This document shows, piece by piece, positions 1 to 6,282 of a DNA stretch of 6,282 bases. Source of the DNA: Hyphomicrobiales bacterium. Lineage in GTDB: Bacteria; Pseudomonadota; Alphaproteobacteria; Rhizobiales; Beijerinckiaceae. The position numbers were made by a program, and so were the translations under genes. How positions within the stretch are numbered: position 1 is the first letter of the stretch; each line of letters starts with the position of its first letter. Where the stretch lies: contig JAQGKN010000380.1 of NCBI GenBank assembly GCA_028290085.1, positions 1 through 6,282 on the forward strand. Direction: 5' to 3'. The notes under the pieces were generated by a model that was given only the letters and a program-made list of their open reading frames with translations, had not been told where the DNA came from and ran no database searches.

Positions 1-2001
1 GTGCACGTCGATCATGGCATCGGCCGCTTCGTGGGCCTGCAAGCCATCGAGGCAGCGGGCGCTCCGCACGATTGTCTCGAAATCCACTACGCAGGCGGCG
101 ACAAGCTGTTCCTGCCCGTGGAAAATCTCGAACTGCTCTCGCGCTACGGCTCTGAAGACACCGAAGCGCAGCTCGACCGCCTCGGCACGACGGGATGGCA
201 GACGCGCAAGGCGCGGATGAAGAAGCGCATCCGCGAGATGGCGCATGAGCTCATCAAGATCGCCGCCGCCCGCATGCTGCGCGAAGCCACCAAGCTCATC
301 CCGCCCGACGGTCTCTACGAGGAATTCTGCGCGCGGTTTCCATACGACGAGACCGAGGATCAGCTTGCATCCATCGACTCCGTATTCGAGGACATGGCCT
401 CGGGCCGTCCGATGGACCGGCTCATCTGCGGCGACGTCGGCTTCGGCAAGACCGAAGTGGCTCTGCGCGCGGCATTCGCCGCCGCGATCAACGGCAAGCA
501 GGTGGCGGTCGTCGTTCCCACCACACTTCTCGCGCGTCAGCACTACAAGACCTTCTCCGCCCGTTTCGCAGGCTTGCCGATCCGCGTCGCGCAGATGTCG
601 CGCATGGTCAGCGCGGCAGATATGCGCGAGGCCAAGAAGGGCATCGCAGAGGGCTCCGTCGATATTCTCGTGGGCACCCATGCTGTGCTCGGCAAGGGCG
701 TGAGTTTCAAGGATCTAGGTCTTGTCGTCGTCGACGAAGAGCAGCACTTCGGCGTCGGCCACAAGGAGCGGCTGAAGACACTGCAAGCCGAGGTTCATGT
801 CTTGACGCTCTCGGCCACGCCGATCCCGCGCACCTTGCAGCTCGCGCTGACGGGCGTGCGCGAATTGTCGATCATCGCGACACCGCCGGTAGATCGTCTC
901 GCGGTGCGCACCTTCATCACGCCCTTCGACGAACTGCTGGTGCGCGAAGCCCTTCTGCGCGAGCGCTATCGCGGCGGCCAGAGCTTCTTCGTCTGCCCGC
1001 GCATCGAAGACATCGAGGACGTCACGACCTTCCTGCGCCAGAGCGTTCCGGAAGCAAAGGTCGTTGTCGCACACGGCCAGATGGCTGCGGGCGAACTTGA
1101 AGACAAGATGTCGGCGTTCTACGACGGCAAATACGACATTCTCGTTTCCACCGCGATCGTGGAATCGGGCCTGGATATTCCCACCGCGAACACCATGATC
1201 ATCTGGCGCGCCGACATGTTCGGCCTCGCCGCGCTTTATCAGCTGCGCGGCCGCGTCGGACGTTCGAAGACGCGCGCCTACGCGCTGTTCACGGTGCCTG
1301 CCAACAAGACGATCACGCCGCAAGCCGAGAAGCGGCTGAAGGTGCTGCAGTCCCTGGATACGTTGGGCGCAGGTTTCCAGCTCGCCAGCCACGATCTCGA
1401 CATTCGCGGTGCGGGCAATCTGCTTGGCGACGAACAGTCCGGCCACATCAAGGAAGTCGGCTACGAACTCTACCAGCAGATGCTGGAAGACGCCGTGACG
1501 GCGCTGAAGGCCGGCATCGAAGAGCCGGTGGAAGAGGCATGGTCGCCCACGATCACGGTCGGCACGTCGGTCATGATTCCGGAAGCTTATGTGCCCGACC
1601 TGCAATTGCGCATGAACCTCTATCGCCGCCTGTCCACGCTCGACACCGACGAGGAGATCGAGACCTTCGCGGCCGAGATGATCGACCGCTTCGGCACGCC
1701 GCCGGAGGAGGTCGAGCAATTGTTCAAGCTCGTCGCCATCAAGGCGCTCTGCCGCCGCGCGCATGTCGAGAAGGTTGAGGCGGGACCCAAGGGCGCCATC
1801 GTCACCTTCCGCGACAATTCCTTCGCCAATCCGCAGGGGCTGGTGCGCTTCATCACCGAGCAGGGCTCGGAAGCCAAGGTGCGCCCCGACATGCGCATCG
1901 TCTTCATGCGCGATTTCGAAACGCCCGCCGAACGTTTGGAGGGCACCCGCCAGATCCTGCGCACGCTGGTCGCAATCGCGGAAAAGAAGAAGGCGGCGTG
2001 A
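1..2001 (+). CDS. mfd: Transcription-repair coupling factor Mfd, C-terminal part (5' end outside window)
   Basis: Mfd is a cytoplasmic superfamily 2 ATP-dependent DNA translocase. It displaces RNA polymerase stalled at lesions and recruits UvrA for nucleotide excision repair. Visible parts, numbered from the first codon in the window: RNA polymerase-interacting domain at about 1-75 (HVDHGIGRF, then KLFLPVENLELLSRY); Walker A GDVGFGKTE at 144-152; motif II DEEQ at 245-248; motif III SATPIPRT at 271-278; motif V around 383-393; motif VI QLRGRVGRS at 414-422; the translocation (TRG) region with GDEQSGH around 476-482; and the C-terminal TRCF domain from about 520 to 666. All helicase motifs look intact. 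The GTG at position 1 is an internal Val codon, not the start: E. coli Mfd is 1148 residues and its homologous segment begins near residue 480, so roughly 470-500 residues lie to the left. The TGA stop is at 1999-2001. The next gene is convergent. Confidence 0.95.
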   Translation: MHVDHGIGRFVGLQAIEAAGAPHDCLEIHYAGGDKLFLPVENLELLSRYGSEDTEAQLDRLGTTGWQTRKARMKKRIREMAHELIKIAAARMLREATKLIPPDGLYEEFCARFPYDETEDQLASIDSVFEDMASGRPMDRLICGDVGFGKTEVALRAAFAAAINGKQVAVVVPTTLLARQHYKTFSARFAGLPIRVAQMSRMVSAADMREAKKGIAEGSVDILVGTHAVLGKGVSFKDLGLVVVDEEQHFGVGHKERLKTLQAEVHVLTLSATPIPRTLQLALTGVRELSIIATPPVDRLAVRTFITPFDELLVREALLRERYRGGQSFFVCPRIEDIEDVTTFLRQSVPEAKVVVAHGQMAAGELEDKMSAFYDGKYDILVSTAIVESGLDIPTANTMIIWRADMFGLAALYQLRGRVGRSKTRAYALFTVPANKTITPQAEKRLKVLQSLDTLGAGFQLASHDLDIRGAGNLLGDEQSGHIKEVGYELYQQMLEDAVTALKAGIEEPVEEAWSPTITVGTSVMIPEAYVPDLQLRMNLYRRLSTLDTDEEIETFAAEMIDRFGTPPEEVEQLFKLVAIKALCRRAHVEKVEAGPKGAIVTFRDNSFANPQGLVRFITEQGSEAKVRPDMRIVFMRDFETPAERLEGTRQILRTLVAIAEKKKAA

Positions 2002-2015
2002 CAACGCGGCGCGCA

Positions 2016-2134
2016 TCTCCCATTGGGAGAAGCTGTCAGCGGAGCTGACTGATGAGGGGGTGCGATCCCAGTTCGGCGAGATGGAAACCCCTCATCCGCC
2101 TGCGCTGCACGCACCTTCTCCCACTGGGAGAAGG
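2016..2134. repeat. Intergenic imperfect inverted repeat, rhizobial mosaic-element type
   Basis: The spacer between the convergent mfd and dsbA-like genes carries two inverted arms. The left arm (2016-2059) starts TCTCCCATTGGGAGA and ends GATGAGGGG. The right arm (2088-2134) starts CCCCTCATCC and ends CCTTCTCCCACTGGGAGAAGG. Read as reverse complements the arms agree at both ends and diverge in the middle. Each outer end is itself a palindrome: 7-bp arms around one base at 2016-2030, and a perfect 10-bp pair around one base at 2114-2134. This resembles the RIME-like dispersed intergenic elements known from Rhizobium and relatives (family recalled, not searched). No T-run follows either hairpin, so it is not a textbook terminator, though its position between gene ends allows it to act as a bidirectional transcription barrier. 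Confidence 0.75.
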
Positions 2135-2147
2135 ACGGGGCTCACGT

Positions 2148-2813
2148 TCACGCGACTTCCGTTTCGCCCACCGCGCGCTTGATCGCTTCCACCAGCACAT
2201 GCACGGACTGTGCGCCTGACACTGCGAGCCGTCCCCCAAAAATGAAGAACGGCACGCCCGAAACGCCCATGCGCGCGGCGGTGGCGATTTCTTCCCGCAC
2301 CGAGCCGACGTCGGTGCCATCGTCGAGCAGGCGTCGAACCAAAGATCCATCGAGGCCGAATTCCTCGGCTACGGACACGAGAACGTCGCGGTCGCCGAGA
2401 TCGCGCGCCTCGACGAAATATAGCCGGAACAGCCGCTCCACGACCTCATGCTGTTTATGCTTGGCATGTGACCAGCGAATTAGTCGATGCGCGTCGAGCG
2501 TGTTGGGCGAGCGCGTGATGGCGTCGAAGGCGAAGGGAATGCCGGCCTCGGCGCCCGCCGCCGCGATGCGCTCGTGAAATGACGCAATCTTCTCCGCGCC
2601 GAATTTGCGCGCGAGATAGTCGTGCCGGGCCATGCCTTCCGGCGGGATTGTCGGGTCGAGCTGGAAGGCGCGCCAGCGAATCTCGAAGGCGATCTCGGGG
2701 AATTCCGCACAGGCCGCATCGAGCTTGCGCTTGCCGATGTAGCACCATGGGCAAACGACATCCGACATGACGTCGATTTCGAGGGTCTGCGTCTTCTCTG
2801 CGTCGTCAGTCAT
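2148..2813 (-). CDS. DsbA-family (FrnE-like) cytoplasmic thiol oxidoreductase
   Basis: This 221-residue protein has the DsbA-like thioredoxin fold of the FrnE group. A short lead (about 1-10) is followed by the first beta strand, LEIDVMSDVV, and the redox site CPWC at 21-24, next to YIGKR. A helical insert spans roughly 60-170. The cis-proline loop is GVSGVPFF (Pro188), followed by the FGGRLAVSGAQ segment (193-202) typical of FrnE proteins. There is no signal peptide, so it should act in the cytoplasm, probably as a disulfide oxidoreductase or isomerase. The length is normal for the family. It is the last gene of the minus-strand cluster and starts 14 nt after the stop of the AMP-binding-like gene, behind a weak GAAG ribosome site. 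The related 2-hydroxychromene-2-carboxylate isomerases share the fold, but the intact CxxC favours a redox role. Its substrate is unknown. Confidence 0.92.
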   Translation of the reverse strand: MTDDAEKTQTLEIDVMSDVVCPWCYIGKRKLDAACAEFPEIAFEIRWRAFQLDPTIPPEGMARHDYLARKFGAEKIASFHERIAAAGAEAGIPFAFDAITRSPNTLDAHRLIRWSHAKHKQHEVVERLFRLYFVEARDLGDRDVLVSVAEEFGLDGSLVRRLLDDGTDVGSVREEIATAARMGVSGVPFFIFGGRLAVSGAQSVHVLVEAIKRAVGETEVA

Positions 2814-2827
2814 CGGTCCGCTTCACA

Positions 2828-3862
2828 TCAGGCCTGGTTGAACATCGCGACCGCGCGCATCCGCTGGCCGATCACGGCGAGCTTTTGCGCGGGCGCCTCG
2901 CGCGGCTGCAGGACATAGCCCGATGCGCCGGACCATGAAAGGTCCAATACGAGCGGGCGATCCTCCTCCGGCAGCATCACGTCCTCACCCGATTTCGCGA
3001 GGATGAGGGAAGCGCAATGCGCGGCGGTCACGACTCGTTCCCGCAGCAGTGCGGGGCCGAGCGCGGCGGGTGCCACGACGTGGCAGGGTGCCAGCCGTGC
3101 CAGCTCGTCCGTAAACTCCCGCAGCTCGAACGGTGCATGAAGCACGAGCGGCGCGCCGGTCAGCAGCATGGCCAATGGCCCTGCAACGAGGCCCGCAAAC
3201 CCCATCGGCGAGAGCGTCGAGAGAACCGGCTGCTGAAGGCTGATACTGGCCTGCGTGACGAGATCCAGCGCGGCCGCAAGCAGCCTGCGTTGATTGTAGT
3301 AGGCAGGTGGTCCCTCGGGATCGTGCATGATCACCAGTCCGTCCGCCGCGCGGACAGGCTGAAAGGCCACGGTGCCTTCGGCTTCCGCATCCAGCAGCAC
3401 GGCACCGTCCATCGGCCCTGTCGCGCAAATGACGCGTAGGGCGGGGAGGGAAGCCGCGATCTCGAGCATCTCGTCTTCGGCACGCGCTCCGGGGCACGCC
3501 ATATCGGCGGCAATGGCGACAGCCTCCACATCCCGCGCAAAGATCGCCAGCGCCGTGGCATCCAGATGGGCCGGCGCAAGAGCCACATCGAGACCCGCGC
3601 GCAAGCCGGCATAGATCACCAACACGGACGTCACGCTCGTGCCGCCACACAGCACGAGCCGGGATTGAGACGGAAGCTGCAACGCGGAGAACTGCGTTGC
3701 GAGTTGCGTCACGCGGCTGTCGAAGGCCCCGAAGCTGAGCCGCGCGATATCGGCGCCCGAAAGGGCGAGCCGTTCCGGCCGCAGTCGTGCCGCGCCGTCG
3801 AGGACAGTGCCGAAATCGAGATGGTCGAGCGCCCCGATCTCACGCGCTATGGATGCGCTCAT
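2828..3862 (-). CDS. Shortened, degenerate AMP-binding (ANL superfamily) protein, function unknown
   Basis: The 344-residue product resembles the large N-terminal domain of acyl-CoA synthetases and ligases. It shows FGTVLDGAARLRPERLAL at 17-34, LSFGAFDSRVTQLA at 42-55, a Rossmann-like stretch with YAGLRAGLDVALAP at 84-97, and SPMGFAGLVAGPLAMLLTGA at 218-237 followed by VLHAPFE. The place of the phosphate-binding signature (normally TSGTTGxPKG) is HDPEGPPAYYN at 180-190, with no Ser/Thr/Gly run and no lysine. The protein ends soon after the region where the family's YGxTE motif is expected (about 308-320), so the C-terminal domain of about 110 residues with its catalytic lysine is missing. Classical adenylation therefore looks unlikely (inference). 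The start at 3862 is chosen because it overlaps the upstream stop as ATGA and has GGAG nine bases upstream; an open frame to 3964 adds 34 residues lying inside the upstream gene. It has no signal peptide. The reading frame is clean, so it looks selected rather than a decaying pseudogene. Confidence 0.72.
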   Translation of the reverse strand: MSASIAREIGALDHLDFGTVLDGAARLRPERLALSGADIARLSFGAFDSRVTQLATQFSALQLPSQSRLVLCGGTSVTSVLVIYAGLRAGLDVALAPAHLDATALAIFARDVEAVAIAADMACPGARAEDEMLEIAASLPALRVICATGPMDGAVLLDAEAEGTVAFQPVRAADGLVIMHDPEGPPAYYNQRRLLAAALDLVTQASISLQQPVLSTLSPMGFAGLVAGPLAMLLTGAPLVLHAPFELREFTDELARLAPCHVVAPAALGPALLRERVVTAAHCASLILAKSGEDVMLPEEDRPLVLDLSWSGASGYVLQPREAPAQKLAVIGQRMRAVAMFNQA

Positions 3863-3875
3863 GGTTGCTTTCTCC
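3859..3875 (-). promoter_or_regulatory. ATGA stop/start overlap with ribosome binding site
   Basis: The TGA stop of the solute-binding protein gene (3859-3861) overlaps the ATG of the next gene (3860-3862). The Shine-Dalgarno core GGAG (3872-3875 on the minus strand) lies within the last codons of the upstream gene, nine bases before the ATG. This supports translational coupling and fixes the start of the AMP-binding-like protein. Confidence 0.8.
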
Positions 3876-5694
3876 ACCACGTGTCGAGTGTCGCGCCAAA
3901 CAGCGGCGCGGCGAATTGGGCACTGCGCTGCGGGCGCGCGAGGTCGGTCGAATACGCGAACCACTGGTCCGGCGCGTGAAACAGAGGCACGATGTAAAAG
4001 CCCGACAACAGCAGGCGGTCATAGGTGCGCACGGCGGCCACGAAATCCTCGTGGCTTTCCGCCGCCAGCATCGCCGCGATCATTGCATCTACGGCGGGCG
4101 AGGCGACACCGGCCAGATTGAACGAGGCTTCCTGATTTGCGCTTGCCGAGCCCCAGCGCGAGCGCTGCTCGTTGCCCGGCGACGCCGAGGCGAGCCAGGT
4201 GCCGATCATCATGTCGAAGTCGAATTTCTGCCGACGCCGCTGATACTGGACCTCATCGACGAGCCGCACGCTGGCCGCCACCCCAATCCGCTGGAGCGAA
4301 TCGGCATAATTCAATGCAAGCCGTTCCTGGTTGCGGTCGACCACCATGATTTCGAAGGCGACGGGACGTCCGGTGGCGCGATTGACCAGCGCGCCGTCGG
4401 AGATCACGTATCCGGCCGCTTTTAGCAGCGCGAGAGCCTTGCGGGCGGGCGCACGATCCCGGCCGGAGCCATCCGACACATTGGGATGCCAGCTGCCGTC
4501 CATGATGTCTGCGCGCACAGCGCCGGGGAAGGGCGCCAGAAGCTCACGTTCACGTGCCGAGGCTGGCCGCCCGGCGGAGGCCAGCTCCGATTCGTCGAAG
4601 AAACTCTTCGTGCGGCGGTAGAGGCCGCCATAAAGCTTGGCATCGATCCACTCGAAATCGAACATCAGCCCCAGCGCCTCGCGCAGGCGCACGTCGGAAA
4701 ACAGGGGGCGCCGCGTGTTGAAGGTAAAGCCGACCATGCCTTTGGGCACGCCCAGCGGCTCCTGCGTCCGGGTCATCCGTCCGGAAGCCATGGCCGGGAA
4801 ATCATAGCTGGTCAGCCAGCGCGTTGGGCTTGTTTCCTCACGGTAATCGACGATGCCGCCCTTGAAGGCTTCGTAGAGCGAGGCAGCATCCCGGAAATAT
4901 TCGATGCGGATCTCATCGAAATTGAACAGGCCTCGATGGATCGGCAGGTCGCGCGCCCAATAATCCGGGTTTCGCTTGAGGATGAGACTTTCCCCCGGCC
5001 GCACAGCCGCGACAACGTAGGGGCCAGACCCCAGAGGAATTTCGAGGCTCGTGTCAGCGAAGCGATCCGCATCGGTATGCGCCTTTGACAGCACGGGCAT
5101 CAGCGCGAGGGTGAGGGGCATTTCACGGTCGCCACTGCCGGTGAGATCGTAGCGCACGGTGAGTTCGTCGGGCGTCTCGACGCTGCGAACCATCCCATAG
5201 GCCGCGCGCTGCTGCGGCCGCCCCTTGGTTTTCAACAGCTCGAACGTAAAGCGCACGTCTTCCGCACGAATCGGCGACCCATCTGAAAAGCGTGCCCCCG
5301 GATCGAGATGGAAGGTGACATGCTCGCGTGTCGCGTCGGTCTCGATCGTCTGCGCGATCAGGCCATAGAGCGTGAAGGGCTCGTCGAGCGAACGTGTCAT
5401 CAGCGTCTGGAAGACGTTGGTGTTGAGGCCCTGCGCGGTCGAGCCGGCCTTCAGATTGAAGGGGTTCAGGCTGTCGAACGTGCCCTGGAAGGCGACCGTC
5501 AGCCGCCCCCCCTTGGGCGCATCGGGGTTTGCATAGGGCAGGTGATCGAAATTTTCGGGCAGGGCGGGTTCACCGTGCATGGCGATGCCGTGGCGAGGGC
5601 CGGACTCGGCACTCGCGGGTGCAAAGGTGAGTGCCCATGCCATGGGCAGGGCCAGGCATGCCCAGAGGGGTCCGCGAATCGCTCGGTAAATCAT
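3859..5694 (-). CDS. Periplasmic solute-binding protein, family 5, YejA-like
   Basis: This 611-residue exported protein belongs to the SBP_bac_5 (oligopeptide/dipeptide) class of ABC-transporter binding proteins. It has a Sec-type signal peptide: Arg residues near the N-terminus, a hydrophobic core at about 9-25, and a likely cut after APASA at residue 29; no lipobox is seen. The mature start HGIAMHGEP (35-43), then YANPDAPKGGRL (54-65) and DSLNPFN (74-80), is typical of YejA-type proteins, which deliver peptide-like substrates such as microcin C to YejBEF. Further family marks are FSDGSPIRAEDVRFTFE (136-152), LGSGPYVV (221-228), LKRNPDYWARDLP (239-251), FNTRRPLFSDVRLREAL (325-341) and a WW-containing C-terminus. 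ATG 5694 is the first start after an in-frame stop at 5704-5706; its ribosome site is poor. No permease or ATPase gene is in the window, so it is an orphan or works with a transporter encoded elsewhere. It leads a three-gene minus-strand cluster. The peptide substrate is an inference. Confidence 0.92.
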   Translation of the reverse strand: MIYRAIRGPLWACLALPMAWALTFAPASAESGPRHGIAMHGEPALPENFDHLPYANPDAPKGGRLTVAFQGTFDSLNPFNLKAGSTAQGLNTNVFQTLMTRSLDEPFTLYGLIAQTIETDATREHVTFHLDPGARFSDGSPIRAEDVRFTFELLKTKGRPQQRAAYGMVRSVETPDELTVRYDLTGSGDREMPLTLALMPVLSKAHTDADRFADTSLEIPLGSGPYVVAAVRPGESLILKRNPDYWARDLPIHRGLFNFDEIRIEYFRDAASLYEAFKGGIVDYREETSPTRWLTSYDFPAMASGRMTRTQEPLGVPKGMVGFTFNTRRPLFSDVRLREALGLMFDFEWIDAKLYGGLYRRTKSFFDESELASAGRPASARERELLAPFPGAVRADIMDGSWHPNVSDGSGRDRAPARKALALLKAAGYVISDGALVNRATGRPVAFEIMVVDRNQERLALNYADSLQRIGVAASVRLVDEVQYQRRRQKFDFDMMIGTWLASASPGNEQRSRWGSASANQEASFNLAGVASPAVDAMIAAMLAAESHEDFVAAVRTYDRLLLSGFYIVPLFHAPDQWFAYSTDLARPQRSAQFAAPLFGATLDTWWRKQP

Positions 5695-5748
5695 GTGCGC
5701 AGGTTATGAGATGCAAAAGGCGGCGTCATGGTTATGGTCGCCATGTCG

Positions 5749-5771
5749 CCTCAAAACTCGGCTTTTTGAGG
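5749..5771. repeat. 8-bp inverted repeat, possible operator
   Basis: CCTCAAAA (5749-5756) and TTTTGAGG (5764-5771) are perfect inverted copies separated by 7 nt. They lie 55-77 bases upstream of the solute-binding protein ATG and about 136 bases upstream of the IalB-family ATG. The centre-to-centre spacing of 15 bp would suit a dimeric regulator, but no regulator gene is nearby to support this. Confidence 0.4.
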
Positions 5772-5893
5772 ATTGCGTCTCTTGCGCTCTGGAAAGCCAA
5801 AGCGGAAGCAGCTAAAGAGGCGGCGGTCAATATCTCGCCGCAATCGAGGGTGATGAGCGGCGCCTCCGGCGTCACGCCGATGCGGCAGATCAT

Positions 5894-5900
5894 GAAAGGA
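5894..5900 (+). promoter_or_regulatory. Ribosome binding site that decides the IalB-family start
   Basis: GAAAGGA ends six bases before the ATG at 5907. In-frame ATGs also occur at 5880, 5892 and 5913; only 5907 has well-placed Shine-Dalgarno spacing and puts the hydrophobic signal sequence near the N-terminus. Confidence 0.7.
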
Positions 5901-5906
5901 TCACTG

Positions 5907-6282
5907 ATGCCCATGTTTATCCAGCGCCTCGGCGCCGCCGCGCTCGCGGCGAGCATCCTGCTCGTGGGCGTCGATGCCTCCGCCCAGGCTCAAAAGCAGA
6001 CGCCCGCGCAGCCTGCACAGCAGCAGCCCGCTCAGCAGCAACAGCAGCCGCCGCAGGGCCCCATGCGTGTGGACCTTCAGCCCACACAGGGCGAATGGAC
6101 CAAGGTTTGCGGCAAGGATCCGGCTGCCAACAAGGAAATTTGCTACACGACCCGCGATTTCGGCACCGCTGCCGATCAGCCGCCGGTGCTCGCGCTGGCT
6201 GTCTACGACGTGAAGGGTGACGATCAGCGCATCGTCCGCCTACTGCTGCCGGTGGCGCTGCTGCTGCGTCCGGGCTTCCGCT
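5907..6282 (+). CDS. Invasion-associated locus B (IalB) family protein, N-terminal part (3' end outside window)
   Basis: The first 125 residues of an exported protein are visible. A signal peptide has RLGAAALAASILLVGV as its hydrophobic part (7-22) and a probable cut after DASA or ASAQA (near 26-28). A Pro/Gln-rich linker follows at about 27-52, containing QQQ and QQQQQ runs. The conserved domain then starts with GEWTKVCGKDPAANKEICYTT at 62-82, in which two cysteines (68 and 79) are placed like the family's paired cysteines, and continues to RLLLPVALLLRPGFR, matching the family's 'P-x-x-LLL-x-PG-x-R' stretch. IalB was named in Bartonella for its link to erythrocyte invasion, but the family is widespread in free-living alphaproteobacteria, where its role is unclear and probably periplasmic. 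Family members are usually about 170-220 residues, so roughly a third or more lies beyond the window. It is transcribed away from the solute-binding protein gene. Confidence 0.87.
   Translation, partial: MPMFIQRLGAAALAASILLVGVDASAQAQKQTPAQPAQQQPAQQQQQPPQGPMRVDLQPTQGEWTKVCGKDPAANKEICYTTRDFGTAADQPPVLALAVYDVKGDDQRIVRLLLPVALLLRPGFR

Larger units (their letters stand above)
5695..5906. other. Divergent intergenic region with short dyads
   Basis: This 212-nt region lies between the starts of the solute-binding protein gene (leftward) and the IalB-family gene (rightward), so it should hold both promoters. I see no convincing -35/-10 pair on either strand. It does hold three small dyads: CCTCAAAA/TTTTGAGG with a 7-nt loop (5749-5771), GCGGCG/CGCCGC with a 10-nt loop (5820-5841), and CGGCGT/ACGCCG around one base (5867-5879). 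The first is AT-rich for this DNA and is the most plausible operator or structured leader element. None is followed by a T-run. Confidence 0.5.

Noticed and set aside
715..2016. A 433-codon open frame on the minus strand opposite mfd
   Set aside because: It lies antisense to a strongly conserved gene whose helicase motifs are all intact. Its translation is Arg/Asp/His-rich with no recognisable domain, as expected from the complement of GC-biased codons.
2114..2134. Rho-independent terminator between mfd and the dsbA-like gene
   Set aside because: The hairpin is strong, but no T-run follows on either strand, and it is part of a larger repeat.
3863..3964. A longer start for the AMP-binding-like gene, 34 codons upstream
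   Set aside because: The extra residues are encoded inside the 3' end of the solute-binding protein gene and are not family-like. The ATGA overlap with GGAG nine bases upstream is a better start.
3787..4425. A 212-codon plus-strand open frame across the operon junction
   Set aside because: It is antisense to the well-supported solute-binding protein and AMP-binding-like genes, and its translation has no family features.
5706..5906. The IalB-family frame stays open upstream to an ATG at 5706, which would add 67 residues
   Set aside because: It would bury the signal peptide, has no good ribosome site, and would overlap the likely promoter region. The site at 5894-5900 supports 5907.
5732..5956. 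A 74-codon minus-strand open frame in the divergent intergenic region
   Set aside because: It overlaps the start and signal peptide of the IalB-family gene in antisense, lacks a recognisable domain, and its end crosses the 5749-5771 dyad.

Overview
The window is GC-rich chromosomal DNA that looks alphaproteobacterial, most likely Hyphomicrobiales (Rhizobiales). The clues are an Mfd with the DEEQ form of helicase motif II, an invasion-associated locus B (IalB) family protein, a YejA-like periplasmic binding protein starting with the H-G-I-A-M-H-G-E-P type segment, and an intergenic palindromic element of the kind scattered through rhizobial genomes. The assignment comes from recognising families, not from a search.

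Layout. Positions 1-2001 (+) hold the C-terminal ~666 residues of the transcription-repair coupling factor Mfd, cut by the left window edge. Positions 2002-2147 are a convergent spacer almost filled by an imperfect inverted repeat (2016-2134). On the minus strand, reading from 5694 down to 2148, three genes are packed tightly: an exported family 5 solute-binding protein (3859-5694), a shortened and apparently degenerate AMP-binding (ANL superfamily) protein (2828-3862), and a cytoplasmic DsbA/FrnE-type thiol oxidoreductase (2148-2813). The first pair shares an ATGA stop/start overlap and the second pair is 14 nt apart, so they very probably form one operon. Positions 5695-5906 are a divergent intergenic region with several short dyads. 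From 5907 (+) an IalB-family exported protein begins and runs off the right edge.

How they fit. Mfd is a housekeeping repair gene that ends against the operon. The operon pairs a peptide/oligopeptide-type binding protein with no permease or ATPase in the window, a protein that has lost the ANL nucleotide-binding signature and the whole C-terminal domain, and a redox protein. No known pathway joins these three. The middle gene is the least explained item in the window. I see no phage, transposon, CRISPR or RNA gene here.
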